DNA of 64,000 nucleotides from NCBI GenBank assembly GCA_013339765.2, contig CM023457.1, positions 60,009,355 to 60,073,354 on the forward strand. Reading direction: 5' to 3'. The position numbers were made by a program, and so were the translations under genes. The notes under the pieces were generated by a model. The model was given only the letters and a program-made list of their open reading frames with translations. It had not been told where the DNA came from and made no database searches. Shown one piece after another: positions 12,373 through 23,765 of the stretch (positions are counted from its first letter, which is position 1; every line of letters begins with the position of its first letter). Source of the DNA: Haemaphysalis longicornis (taxonomy: Eukaryota > Arthropoda > Arachnida > Ixodida > Ixodidae).

Positions 12373-13700
12373 ACTCCCCCCAAAACCTTTAATAAATTTC
12401 CAAAAACCTGTTTCTCTTCACCCGGGGGCCCCAAAGGGGGTTTAAACCGGGGGAAAGCCCCAAAAACCTTTTGGGGATAATCGAACATTGTCAAACGAAA
12501 ATCGGGCCTTGTTCTTTTAACCAAAGACACCCTCCGAAGAAAAAACGACTAAGGTGATCCCAAAGCTGTTTTTTCTTGGCCCCACCGATGGAAAAGACTA
12601 GGCAAAATAAAACCGTCCGGGTTTTTGAAGAAAGTAAACTGTCAAGTGGATGGAGGGGGGAAAGGGAAGTAAAAGACTCGCTAGCATGAGGGGAGGGTTT
12701 TGCTTCAGCCCCGGGGGGGGGGTTAGGTCCGGACGGAAAGGCCCCCAATGCCCGCGGGCTTTTATTTAAAAAACTCAACCCCTGTTAAAGTCGGGCCGCA
12801 ATGCCCTTTAGGGTCCCCATATCGGCCCGCGTCTTCGTTGTCTGCGCCTTCCGTGCCGATTGGAGAAACTCGTTGGCGAACTTTCCGGGAACGTTTTAAA
12901 GGGGAACCGGGAATTTCTTTTACACCGCTTTGCTCCCGGGGTTTGGGCCTTTCCCTCGTTCTGACTCTAAAGGGCATAAAACCTTGGGGCAAACCGGGTC
13001 CATGTTCCCGCGGAAGGATTTAATAATGACATTTTCCCCCCAACCCGATTGGGCCTACCCGCGATTGGGGGTTTATACAAACCCCAAGGAAAGTTTTTTG
13101 CAGCAAAAAAAAGGGCCCGGGAAACCCCCTTGTTAAAAACCCCCCGACGAAACCGGGGGTGGAGCCTCAGACGTGGACCGCTGGGTCGACCGCCGGGCCG
13201 GCCACAAAGGCCGAAGGCCGGGCTGGCCGCTTGGATTTGGCCGTTTGGGCCGAAGGCGGGGTTGGGCCCGGCCAGCCCAAGAGCACAACCCGCGTGTACT
13301 TAGCCGACCCGTTTTCCGTACGATGTAAAAAGGGCTGTAACCTGCGGTGGCTCGACCCTAAAGCCCCCCGGAGGTACGGGGGCGTGTCCGGTTGCGGGGT
13401 CGCTACGAGGACCCCAAATCAAAGAAATGACCGTAATCGAGGCGTCGGGGGGCCTAACCAAAACCGTCGGGATTTGCTTTGGTTTTGTGGCCCCAAGTGG
13501 AGAAACACGCCGGTTTAGCGTTCCATCAAGCCGTTTGGCCCGCGTGGGAAACAACGCGTAGCCCCAAAATACTGGAAATTTCGGCCGTAGGCACCACTGG
13601 TTCAAAAGAGAGGGGAGGGGCCGGGGCCTTCCCCCTTTGCGAAGGGGGAAAGGGGGGACTTTTTTTGCTCTCACCCAAACGGGGGTTTCAAAGTCCGCCG
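12373..13700. other. Homopolymer-rich block, probable uncorrected sequencing error
   Basis: Across about 1.3 kb nearly every base is doubled into short homopolymers (runs of C, G and A of 3-8). The surrounding sequence does not look like this. The block starts abruptly inside a SINE and ends near 13700. A few phrases, such as CGTCTTCGTTGTCTGCGCC near 12828, resemble repeat family F with indels. This is what a low-quality long-read segment looks like. Open frames here should not be read as genes. Confidence 0.6.
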
Positions 13701-14052
13701 CTGCTTGGAGCCCTTTCACCGTAGCTGATCGCCGCTCGGCCTGGAGATCCTTCAGCGTATCTGTATTGAATGAAGGAGGCATAAGCCTTTTGTCACGCAA
13801 CGTGCCGAGGAGCGCCGCCGGGACGTCGAAGGGCCGGCTGCGGCGCGAAGAGCATTCATTGGATGTTAGATTGGACTGGGAACGCATCAATTGACGTACG
13901 CGTGTACGAATTGGGTCTCACGATTGCGGTCGATGCGCTTCAGGGAGGACGTCATAGCCGCGACAGACGCATGGCAGGCGAGCCAGCTGCCCCGTGTGCG
14001 CGAGCAAGTCTGACGGTTGTCCAGCCGCTTAGACGTTTCGTGTCTAAGCGTG
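13701..14052. other. Intergenic sequence without supported genes
   Basis: Sequence texture returns to normal after the homopolymer block. No repeat match or exon-like structure was seen in this short stretch. Confidence 0.3.
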
Positions 14053-14213
14053 CTGCGCGCACGAGGAGCAGTGGGCGACTATTCACTGAATGGATTTGTT
14101 GGAAAGCGTTTTTACACAGTACTGATAATATAACGCAACCCAAAACCTATAGAATAACCAGCTGAACCTCAGCTCACCCTACGTATATCCTGGCATAGCC
14201 GAGCTAAGCCACT
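14053..14213 (+). repeat. Interspersed repeat family B, 3' part (copy 3)
   Basis: It contains the family's terminal phrases: a GAATAACCAGCTGAACC motif, then TATATCCTGGCATAGCCG, then GAGCTAAGCCAC before a poly-T run. The 5' half and pentamer core of the copies at 2562 and 7205 are missing or strongly diverged. Confidence 0.55.
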
Positions 14214-14274
14214 TTTTTTTTTTAATTCGCAAGCATTTGGCGGCCTGTACTGCGGTTTCGTTTTCGTGGCGACG

Positions 14275-14420
14275 TTGTTACCGAGCGAACGATGGGGAGA
14301 AAGAAGACTGAAACGGCGGAGGAGAGTGTCGCGAAATTGTGAGGGGGACGGCCGTTTGTCGAAGCGGCTCGAGACGCTCCTCCGAAGGTGTCAAGGGGAG
14401 GGCAGTTGCCAGCCCGCGCC
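14275..14420 (+). repeat. Interspersed repeat family E, copy 1
   Basis: It contains GCGAACGATG followed by GAGGAGAGTGTCGCGAAATT and a G-rich segment. The same succession occurs at 27970-28100 in the same orientation. A 243-codon minus-strand frame covers the area, but its overlap with a repeat argues against a gene. Confidence 0.45.
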
Positions 14421-16120
14421 GGACACGTGTGTGAAAACCGCCCTACGCGGATAGTGGCGCCCGAGAGAGGAAACTCAAAACCAGGCATCCACGAGCGCAA
14501 GCGTTTCAAGTCTGTGTGCTGCACGTTCATCGGTCCTTTGGGTCCTTCGACCTCCTCCCCGTTGCGTGGCTCATCCGAACCGCGTGACATTTGCGCGGGA
14601 GGTGCAAACATGTTTTGAAACAATATGGTCGTCGTCGGCGACGCGGTACGAGATAAGGGCAGTGTAGCGCGCGCCGCCGTGCGTTCGCTGATCACGCGAC
14701 AACTTCCTGAGACGCAGCAGCTACTCGCCGTGACCGAGGAGACGACAGCAGTTCGCGCTGCGCAAAAATTCGCCATCAAGGTGTATCGTAATCGTCGGGC
14801 ATTTTTTGTTCTTCTGCTTGCTCGTTTGTGAGGGAGTGCTTCGCGTGCAGTGGAGGCATTCGTGTGACGTGGTTGCGCTCGGCGACGGCGACGCAACGAC
14901 GGTGCGGCGTGCGTTACGACACCGCCGGAACGGGGAAGCCGCGATGTAGCCATGGCCCGCTAGACTGGGACGCTGCCCCCGCCGGCATGCCGGTGGCTGG
15001 AAGCCTGAAAAAGCAAATAAGCCAACGTGGGCGAGGGAATAAAAATTGCCAGCGAGGATTTCAGCTTGGGCGCTCACTGCTCTCGGAATAGAAACGCCCG
15101 TGCGGTCCCTTCACATCGGCCCAGGGGCTCTAATCTCGTCGTATGGGAGGGGAAGCGGCCGAGGGACGTACGGCAGCCGGGGTCCGGAGCGCGTTTTTTG
15201 CCCGGTTCAGCATTTTGACCGCGATTGTGATTACAATATTGTGTGGTCACGTCGTTAGTCGGTTCTCAGCCGATCTGTGATTGGATACCCTCTCAGTCTC
15301 GTTTTCCGACTTCCTTGGTGCGCGGCTTAAGACCTCGTGGTGGAAGTATTTGCGGATGATCTTCACTTGGGGCCTAGCATAACGGGATGGGAAGAACAGT
15401 GCTGAGGGCAGAGATGGAGGGTCTCGTCCTGAGAGGGGAATGCCTTACAGTGCACCCCTGTTATTTCCCGCTTCCTAGTTCTTCAGTCAAACCGGCTTAC
15501 AACGATTGCTCGCTATTACGAACAAAGCTGCTATCGCTATGTGCGCACTTTGGTGGGTCTACTTGTGGCGTGTAGGTACCTTCACGTAACATTTGAAAGC
15601 TAAGTGCGTATCTAACGGGGACGTTGCCTACAACGTTTTCCCATTTAATGTTTTCGAACGAATGCGAAATATTCTGCGTCCGGCTTACTGTTAATTGCAT
15701 GAAAAGTTCCGCTTCGTGGATACCGCTTTTTCCGAAACATTGCCCTCTAGGTGGCGTTTAGTCACTCTATAGGGTTGCGGTTTATGTACGTTTATTCCGC
15801 CGGCGAGGAGCAGATGGGGTATCAGGCGCCTCTGCATTTACACGGCAACGTAATCGCATTGAAATGGCCACTGCTATAGCTTAACTTATTGGGATTTCAA
15901 CGATTCAACGACAAGGGCGGCCCAATTAATCTCGTTGCTCTGTTACACAGATTCTCTTGCTTCGCTGCTATACCAAGTTTCTGTAAGGCCTCCAACCATT
16001 GTGCTACATTTTTGTTTGACCACTCGAATGGGATGTTTGAGTATGGGGGCAAGGGAGAAGATCTGAACGCCGCGAAAGCCTATACTAAAAAGAAGGAAAA
16101 ATAAGGAAGGATCAGAGTAA
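14421..16120. other. Intergenic sequence without supported genes
   Basis: GC-rich at the left, AT-richer at the right. Open frames overlap on both strands with no domain or splice support. No repeat match to other parts of the window was recognised. Confidence 0.3.
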
Positions 16121-16122
16121 TA

Positions 16123-16886
16123 CAGTTAAACCTGGATGTAACGAACATCTATGTAACGAATTCCTGGATTTAACGAAGTTTTTAAATTCCCCGTTTCCAC
16201 CTTCATTGAAGCCCGTGTGTTTGTGACCTCTATGTAACGAAGGAGTTGCGACGGTTGACCTGGATGTAACGAATTCGCTACGCTGATGAGCCAAGGTTTC
16301 TTGCCCTTTTTATGAAAAATCGCCTGGCGAAATGCACTGATTTAGCGAATTTCGCCCGCACCGTGCGTTTCCACGTGTGAGTGCGGTGTCGGTTAGGCCT
16401 GCCTGTTGGCGTGTAGTCGCGTGTGTCCCCTGCAGGTATCTGTGGTATGGGTTCGTGGATGATTTCTGCTGCCTGAATACGAAAAGATCTGTCTTTTCAA
16501 GACAAGATCGCAATTTTAAATGAAGTCTCCGGCGAGAAAAAACAACGTCACGGACCGGTACAGAGTCCCAGCTAGCATCCCTTCAACAATTTTGACCGCA
16601 GAAAAGAGCATGAAAAGGCGCCCTTTCAGCAAAGTTTCGTTCTTGAAACGCGTTAAGGCACCGAAAAGTATCAAAAAGCAAAAGTGATACTTAGTTACGT
16701 TTGTGATTTCGGGGGCCGTGTATAGTAGCAGCAGGCAGTTTTTCAGTGTGAAATATATCCTTGAACAAGGGTGCGTTCAGCATCACTGATGCCTAGCATA
16801 TTGGTTTCGTTTCTGCTTCATTCCCGCGAGCTTCAACCCGAAACCTTGATGTAAGGAAAAATTGCGTAATTATTCAGGTTTAACTA
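16123..16886. mobile_element. Possible nonautonomous pogo/Tc1-type element
   Basis: The left end reads CAGTTAAACCTGGATGTAACG next to a TA. The right end reads GGTTTAACTA followed by TA, so the ends form a short imperfect inverted repeat with TA duplications, as expected of the Tc1/mariner/pogo superfamily. Inside, the motif GGATGTAACGAA or close variants recurs several times between 16132 and 16275. There is no transposase frame. The terminal repeat is only about 10 bp, so the boundaries are tentative. Confidence 0.4.
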
Positions 16887-16976
16887 TACACAGACTGCGC
16901 ATACGAGAGATGCAAATGACAACCGCTGCCCCGGATATTCTACCCACGTTCTACAATCGAAAACAAGTGAGATGTG

Positions 16977-16978
<2 letters not shown>

Positions 16979-17069
<91 letters not shown>
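16979..17069. repeat. (GA)n microsatellite, about 90 bp
   Basis: Uninterrupted GA dinucleotides. Overlapping Arg-Glu frames are repeat artefacts. Confidence 0.95.
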
Positions 17070-17072
<3 letters not shown>

Positions 17073-17696
17073 GACTCAGGAGAAGAGAGATGAGAGAAAG
17101 CTTAGGTCACAGAGAGAAGATAGCTTCAGTGCATTCTACTCTGGATCCGTGCAGCCAGAACAGTTGTAATAATAAAGAAATGTCTCGGAGCTTGATGTTT
17201 CCTACAGCACGGGAAAGCTTTAGTGTGTCCAGGGAACACGTACCTTCCGCAGGGTAGTACGTGTTCACCCTTAATGCGCACCCGACCACCTAGGATCCGT
17301 GTAGGGTGGCATTTAGTTCGTGCTGCGTACTTGCTGCATGCTCCATAAAGAACGGCCTGCCACAAACGTTGCAAGGTTTTTATTGATATTATGTTCGCAA
17401 TCGCCTGTTTCGAGTGCGGTTCCCCCCAAGCGCAAAATTATGATTTTAATATAGGTATGCTGTTTCAATCGTAAAAAAAAAAAAATTCCCACCATGCGAA
17501 TACACAGAGCAGATACAAGCGTGCAACTCACTTGTGGCGTTACACAATAACGGAATTCAATCACATATTTGATCCATTAATTGAATGCCTGATTACACAT
17601 AATACACATTGGAAATTTAGTGCACATAGGAAATTTAAGCAGAATGCGTGTTGATTGATTGATTGATTTATTGAAGTCTGAAGAAACCTCTTTCGC
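17070..17696. other. Intergenic sequence without supported genes
   Basis: An A run lies near 17472, and a TTGATTGATTGATTGATTTA microsatellite near 17651 precedes the SINE. No exon-like structure was seen. Confidence 0.3.
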
Positions 17697-17920
17697 GGCA
17701 GTTAGAACATTAGGCGCTCTGAGCACTAGGTCGCGGGTTCGATTCCCGGCCGCGGCAGCCGCATTTTGATTGAGGCGAAAAGCAAAAACGCCCGTGTGTA
17801 CGGGATTTTAGGCGCACCTTAAGGATCCCCAGTGGTCGAAATGAATCCGGAGTCCTCCACTACGACGCGCCTCATCGCCTGCGCTCCGTCGGCGCGTTAA
17901 ACCCCACAATCAATCATCAA
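17697..17920 (+). mobile_element. Ruka-like SINE, forward copy with eroded A box
   Basis: A strong B box (GGTTCGATTCCCGGCCGCGG) and the complete body follow, including GGCGCGTTAAACCCCACAA and a CAATCAATCA tail. The region of the A box is diverged (CGGCAGTTAGAACATTAGG). The tail motif matches the tetramer runs seen at other Ruka-like 3' ends. Confidence 0.8.
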
Positions 17921-18867
17921 ATCAAGTACATTAGACGCAAACATAAAGTTAAACTCGCACTTCGTCCTCCGACCGACCTGATACTAATCTCATGAAAGAA
18001 TGAAGAGCAAAAAAGCAGACAAAATAAATTTCGCGAAGCGAAGTCGTCCAGCGATAGAAATTGATTCTTTCGCCGTCCTGTAATTAAATGCCCCGCGTTT
18101 TCGCGGTTCGCCACTGTCTCTTAGCTGCGGTCAGCGGCTTATGCAATGGGATTGCGCACACTTCAAGGGGAGACCTGTGGTTCGAACGCTGCCCGGTCGC
18201 AAGACGCTGCACTGACGAACGCGATATGTTCTTATTCCCATTCTACGTTGTTTATCCCACGAAAAAGAAAAAAAGGCCGCGTCTGCTTCTGGCAATGCCC
18301 ACGTAACCGGCTCTTTCGTAATCGCGTGATGTCGGGGATAAACCCCTGCGCCTGGTCAAGCTTGACCCGTGGCCGACAATCTCCGACTAACCTTATACGT
18401 CCATGAGTCGCCGGCTCTGCGTACCCGAGCGGCGGACCTCGCAGATGACGTCACTCCGGGGCTCACTTTCAGGCACGCTAATGGAAACAGGTGGAACGTT
18501 GATTTGCACGGTCTCCGCATAGCTATTTTACGCGCCAGCTGTTGCTATAGCGACCTGTCTCCGTTTTGTATCCATGAAAGGGTATGAATTTTTTTTTCGT
18601 GCTTGCAGCAGTATGAGAGAGTTGCTTGCCGCACGCTGATGATTACAACATGGGCTTACCCATCGATTTCGATTGGCGGCTGTGTTTTGGTTAGGGCAGA
18701 CAGCAGAATCACCCTATTTGTGTAGAATATATAGCTTTCTTGTGTAGAAACACCCACGCGCGCACCTACATCGCGTCGAGTGCATATTTCCCAGTTCGAC
18801 GCAATGACTGTATACATTACTGAAAGGTCGGCTAAAAGGTGCATGCCTTGTCTTTTTTTATTAAGCC

Positions 18868-19295
18868 GAAAGTGTTTTATTCCCGGATCACAAAGATTTC
18901 GCTGACGTCATATCCGTCACGGAAGTGACGCCAGTACAACGAAGCAAGCAGCCTGTTAAAGGGTGCACCCCTGCACACAGGGTCTTCTTGCGGGGAAGCA
19001 ACCTTTAATACTAAATAGTACGTTATACATAGGGTTATTTGTTTTCGGCTTTTATATTTTAACACGGAAGTGTTTTATGCCGGGATAGACCAAGATTTCA
19101 CTCACATCATATCCGTTACGAAAATGACGCCAGTACACTTTTGCCGAAGCGACCCGCCAGCAGGACGTCACTCGCCAAGCACACCCACAAGACAGCCGCC
19201 CACCCGCAAATCATGCTCAGCTGCAGATTTCGCTGTACATTTCACTTTCGTGTTTTACCGATTCCTATGGCAGAAGAATCAACCACAGTTTTTGG
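18868..19295 (+). repeat. Dimeric interspersed repeat family F, copy 2 (inverted to copy 1)
   Basis: The same two half-units as at 11510-11935 appear here on the plus strand: GTGTTTTATTCCCGGAT with CATATCCGTCACGGAAGTG, then GTGTTTTATGCCGGGATAG with CATATCCGTTACGAAA. They are followed by the CAAATCATGCTCAGCTGCA segment. The two copies are about 7 kb apart in inverted orientation. Confidence 0.65.
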
Positions 19296-20309
19296 AACAC
19301 GGAAGCCTAATCTAAGGAAAACTGCTTCAGCAGTGGTCTGTTGTGCCGGCCCGCCGCCACCTGTATGCTGTATCCTGTCGCGCGTCTGGAAGAGTTCCAA
19401 CGCTCCGCCGGCGGAAGATTCTCGCTTGCGGTGCACCGTTATCAGAAGCAGAACGTGCGCTCCATCACAAACTATAAGTATGCGAGTGCGCTGTGACATT
19501 CGCCGCGCTATCTGTTGGCGGAAGGGGCAGCAATCTTCACTTGTGTCCCCACCGACGTGTATCGAGTCTGTCGATATACTAGTCCGGTCACGCTGCGTAA
19601 TCGAGATTTGGAGATGCGGGCATGTGCTGCATCGGCAAGATGGCAGTGGCGTGTTTGCACGTAGCAAGAACGTACATAGCTGGCGTTGAATCCCAAGTCT
19701 TTGTGAAGCCCCAAAAAAGGTATTGTTGGAGAAGAGTTGTTAGCAGGACGCGGAGATGACGAGAGAGCGGCTGGTGGAGAAGTAGGGATGTTCTAGACGG
19801 ACGCTGGAGTAGGATACGGAAGTAGGCGATGCCGGTTGGTTCAATTGGCAATAAAAGGTTCTTGGAGAACGCCACTGTCTAGAAACTGCTGGTCTGCAGT
19901 GTCGCTTTGCTGTATACACGGTTTTAGCATGCGTGCACGCGGCGAGTGCTGAGGTATACCCTGTTAGCGACGTAGGCGTAAACGTCCAGTTGACCGTATA
20001 CTAGATGGTCTGAGGGACAATGCTCGACGTACGCAACACGATCGCCTAGGAATTCGCCATACACTTTTTTTTCGTCGAGTCGGCTTTGGTCGGTTTTCGT
20101 TCTCACAACCGCACACGTAAAAATTGGAGCTTAAACGGCGTGCTTCGGAGGTGTGTCCACCTCTAACCTTCCTGTAATTCCCCGTCTGTGCGCAGAACCT
20201 GGCAAATGCGAGGGTGAGGTTGCATTAGACAATGAGAGAGCGAGGGATTGAGGAAGAGAAAGAGAGAGGAGGGATGGAGAGAGAGAAGGGAGGGGGGGGG
20301 GGTCTTTAA
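19296..20309. other. Intergenic / possible 3' flank of the minus-strand gene
   Basis: No exon-like structure or repeat match. A G11 run at 20292-20302 lies immediately beyond the stop codon of the minus-strand exon. If that exon is real, its 3' UTR lies here. Confidence 0.3.
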
Positions 20310-20561
20310 TCACAAGTACAAAAGCCTCCAGGAAAAAGGGGCTGGTACTTTTCCGCCGAATCCAAGGATGCGCAAATACTCCCGGGCATCCTGGTCGGCG
20401 CCTAGCAGAACGGATGCTGCCTCCGCGTGACGTAGTATTTCCGTTACGAGCTCACCCGTGAACGCCACGCTTGACACCTCAGAGGCGAGGAAGCCTTCTC
20501 GCGGCGTCGCCTGGAAAACAGTGATGCAGAACTCCGTCTCTTCACTGCGGTAAACATCCAG
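20310..20561 (-). CDS. Probable terminal coding exon of an unidentified host gene
   Basis: On the minus strand a long pyrimidine tract (CTTTCTTTCTTTCCCTAG, AG at 20563-20562) leads directly into an open frame of 83 codons. It starts in phase 0 with Leu-Asp-Val-Tyr and ends at a TGA (20312-20310). The translation is not low-complexity: it has a mixed acidic and hydrophobic composition, including the stretch FLASEVSSVAFTGELVTEIL, and a Gly-rich segment (ILGFGG) near the C-terminus. The frame is too short and lacks an ATG, so ORF finders miss it. I do not recognise the protein. It could be an ancient LINE end, but the splice acceptor and mixed composition favour a host gene. Confidence 0.5.
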   Translation of the reverse strand: MDVYRSEETEFCITVFQATPREGFLASEVSSVAFTGELVTEILRHAEAASVLLGADQDAREYLRILGFGGKVPAPFSWRLLYL

Positions 20562-20569
20562 CTAGGGAA

Positions 20570-21439
20570 AGAAAGAAAGAAAAAAGGAAAGAAAAATGAA
20601 GCGATGCGTGAAGCCGTGTGGGCCTTCTAGTGGGTGTCTTGGAGGTGCTTGTCGTGCACTTGCTTCCGGCTTGTTGGGGCGGTGTCGGGTGCGACTAGCG
20701 GGACTACGCACGCGTGATCGCGCTGAGGATGGAGATCACGCGGGCGCTCTGTTCGCGTGGGGGAAATTCCGCGCGATGCTGTGAAAACCGAACCCGGAGT
20801 CAGACCGCACGTCGGCTTCCTCGTGTGTCCGGTAGCGGGGCTCTGTGGCCCGAACGGCGCAGTGTCGCATTGTTTCTGGCTTGTCATGTGAGCAGCGGTG
20901 GCGTGGCGGGACAGGCAAGGGCTGGTCAGAAGGCGGGAATGCTGGTGTATGGTTGCTTATGAATGGAAGGCGTACGTATACAACGACAACATCCCGTGGG
21001 GTGTGTGTGTGTGTACGCGCTTGTGGGGGAAAGAAGACACGTTCATTCGCTTATCCTTTTTCCCGGTACGCTGACGCTCTTTGCGTTCAACGCATGATGG
21101 TCCGACGAAGCTGGCCGCTATTAGATGGCAGAATCGCAACAATCGAATCGGTGTGCCATGGTAAGGGTCGTTCAGCTCCTTACTGACCTCACTTTGTCCC
21201 TTCGATCGACATGAAGGCCCCCTTTCCCCTCTTTGGAGGGGTGATATGTAGGCTCTTCACTAATGACTTGGGCGGCAGTTCTTTCTTTGTTTTGTTTTTG
21301 GGACGGCGGACACGGAATATTCCAGAAAAGTGGCATTAAGTGCTTCGCTATGATGATGATATGATGATGATGATGCCTGCTTTGTTCAGGAGGCGGGCTG
21401 ATATGTCATCGTGTACAAAGACACGCCAGAAGTACATCT
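20570..21439. other. Intergenic or intronic sequence without supported exons
   Basis: If the minus-strand exon at 20310-20561 is real, this is its upstream intron. It contains a GT run near 21001 and short open frames on both strands. Confidence 0.3.
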
Positions 21440-21441
21440 CT

Positions 21442-21484
<43 letters not shown>

Positions 21485-21544
21485 CTTCTATCTCTCTCTC
21501 TCTCCTATCTACTATCTATCTATCTATCTATCTATCTATCTCTC

Positions 21545-21593
<49 letters not shown>

Positions 21594-21627
21594 TCTGTCT
21601 GTCTGGCTGGCTGTCTGTCTGTCTGTC
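21440..21627. repeat. Compound microsatellite (CT)n-(CTAT)n-(CTGT)n
   Basis: A CT run at about 21441-21480 passes into CTAT tetramers at about 21505-21540 and CTGT tetramers at about 21545-21627, with a few interruptions. Confidence 0.95.
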
Positions 21628-21672
21628 GTGACAAAAGGCCGCGTCCAAGAGAGAAAACTGAAAAGTGTTCAT

Positions 21673-22059
21673 TCATGGGCTGTTTTGCGTCCCCACCGTT
21701 ATTACTGGCGCTGGCCGGAGTAGAAACCTGTGCTTTCTTGTGAGCGAGTGAACGCTCCTTTCGCGCGCTGAATCTACGCCTTCCAGGATAAAGACAACCC
21801 GACGAGCGTACTGAGAGCGCCAGGGAAAATGCATGAGATGAGTTGTAAAGATAAGACGCTCTAATTGCTGGCGATTACGGGCATCCGGTAGTGGTATGTA
21901 GAAGGGAAACCCCAATGAGCCGAGGGCTGTGGTGACGTCATGTGCGAGCTTTGTATACTCGCATGTCCTGTCACTGGGCCTTCTCCTCGCACGTTTATGC
22001 GGCAAGGCGCTTAAGAGCACAGTCCGTCCGCTTATTGCGTCGCATGGATGAAAATGCAA
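21673..22059 (-). other. 128-codon minus-strand open frame, unclassified
   Basis: A continuous frame, lacking recognisable domains, with His/Arg-rich N-terminus and a LERLIFTTHLMHFPWRS segment. It lies between the two minus-strand exon candidates. I could not define splice sites that would join it to either. It may be chance, an exon or a degraded transposon end. Confidence 0.2.
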
Positions 22060-22129
22060 AAATTTTATCTACTCTCTCAGGTTCGTAGCATGGCAGTGGG
22101 ACCAGCGTCTGGTCGTTCTTATTACTCAC

Positions 22130-22305
22130 TCCTTGGTTCCCTGCTCTCCCCTGGCCTCCTCCCCGTCAGCGCTGCAGGTTTCCTCAAATAGCTCGCTGCC
22201 GGCACTGTAGCCGCGCTGAGCCGCGTCCAACTTCACCACCTCCGAAAGAGAAGGCCCCGCTGAAGCGGGCTGAGCCCGGGTGAAGACAAGTTGCTTTGTG
22301 ACCAT
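22130..22305 (-). CDS. Possible first coding exon of an unidentified minus-strand gene
   Basis: An ATG in reasonable context (GGTCATGG, at 22305-22303) opens 58 codons beginning Met-Val-Thr-Lys-Gln-Leu-Val-Phe. The frame becomes Ala/Glu-rich (SLSEVVKLDAAQRG is visible) and meets a perfect GTGAGT donor at 22129-22124 just before an in-frame stop. The exon would end in phase 2. The candidate terminal exon at 20561 starts in phase 0, so if the two belong together at least one more exon lies between. Product unknown. A chance frame is a real alternative. Confidence 0.3.
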
Positions 22306-23540
22306 GACCGAAACTAAACTCCGTCCTCGCAGTTCGGAGTAACGATTAACGGCGCGCACAGGCACGCGAAAATGGTGAGGTTAGTAGCCTCGAGGCATAT
22401 GGATCTCGGTGGTGATGCTAGCGGCGAGGAAGGCCTGTGCAGGTCGCGCTTTCAGTGATGGATGAACCGCGGCTGGGCCTCGCGGTGTGTCTAGAACCAG
22501 CTGCTGCTACTTTTGCTGCTATCGGCGCTCGCTGTTTCCATTTCTTTCCCTCCTTCCCTTGTCTGACTCATCACCCGTGAGAGGGGAGGTGGCGAGCTTT
22601 TCGTGTTCTTTTTTTTTTGTCCGTTATTATTTTGTGTTACAGCTTCTTCGAGTGCGAGAGCTCTAGCTGCAACACCTCGTAAAATCGCGTCTGTCGTGTT
22701 TGAAGCCTGTCAGTCAAGGTTACGAGTGAAAAAAAAAAAAAAAAATGCAGCGTGACCAAGAGCGTCGCTAGGAAACATTGTTCTATCGGAGTGTACTGCG
22801 AGTGTGCTGGCGTGGACGTGTAGCGGCTCGTGCTATGCAACACTCCCCAAAAGGCTATTTCTCAGACTCGGAAGCTGAGACCGGTTTTTCAGCGCAATGC
22901 ACCATTTAGCGCTTTCGCATTTATATCTCAGTGCGTTGCTTTCCTATGCCTATAGAGCTTAGCACGTGAACTGGGGCGAGTAGCCGCGGTGGCCAGGATC
23001 GTTTTCGCCCTTCTACAGAAGACGGCGGCCGTGAGAGCAGGAACGGAAGAAACGCAGTCGCCGTGCATGTGATTGCGGCTAAGCCAACACATAACATACA
23101 GGCATCGTGAGCCGTTTGCAGGGTGTAATGTAAACACGAGTGGAATGTCAGCGTACGCGCGTACGCACTCTAGGACGCAGCTGCGGGGATCGACTTCGCC
23201 CGAGCGTTTTGTGTGGATACGTCGTGGCGGGGTCTAGCAGTGCATGCCATTGTTTCGAAGAGGAAGGGGATCGTGTGTGAGCGGTGGCGGCTCTGGTGCG
23301 CCTGGTACCATATCTCTTCCGCGCGGTTCGCACGCTCGCGCACTTGGTGCAAGTGGGCTTTCTCACGCCTTGAAAATATTGTATTTTCATTTTTTGTTCA
23401 TCTGAAACCATTGTTTGTCCGCATTGTGCGTATCTCTCGCAGGAACATGTATTGAACTGCGGTGGCTGTCTTTGTGGCTGAAGTTTGTGTTAAATGAAGT
23501 AGACTGCGCGTTTCGATACTCGGTGGAGATTGCAGCAAAC
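22306..23540. other. Intergenic sequence without supported genes
   Basis: A-run near 22729. Overlapping short frames only. No repeat match was recognised. Confidence 0.3.
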
Positions 23541-23765
23541 CCGCAGCGGTGGCTCAGTGGCCAAGACGTTGTACAGCTGAGCCCAATGATGGGGGTTCGA
23601 TCCCGGCTTCGGTGGCTGTTTTCAGGTCGAGGCGAAAAGCGAAAACGTCCTTGTGTCGGTATTTCGTGGCACGGTAATGATCCCCAGGTGGCCAAAATTA
23701 ATCCGGAGACTTTCATTACGGTGTGCCTCGTAGCCCTGGTGTAGCCTCGGCGCGTTAAACTCCAT
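23541..23765 (+). mobile_element. Ruka-like SINE, forward copy with intact A and B boxes
   Basis: The A-box region reads GGTGGCTCAGTGGCCAAG and the B box reads GGGTTCGATCCCGG, about 45 nt apart. The family body follows, ending GGCGCGTTAAACTCC and then an AT-rich tail. Of the forward copies this one keeps both promoter boxes best. Confidence 0.8.

Noticed and set aside
13300..13890. 196-codon minus-strand frame
   Set aside because: Lies mostly within the homopolymer-rich, probably erroneous block.
14222..14953. 243-codon minus-strand open frame
   Set aside because: Overlaps repeat family E and a GC-rich stretch; no domain, no splice logic, and overlapping frames on the other strand are nearly as long.
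16862..17257. Arg-Glu repeat protein
   Set aside because: Pure translation of a GA microsatellite.
18140..18200. B-box-like GTGGTTCGAACGC
   Set aside because: No convincing A box at the right spacing and no repeated body.
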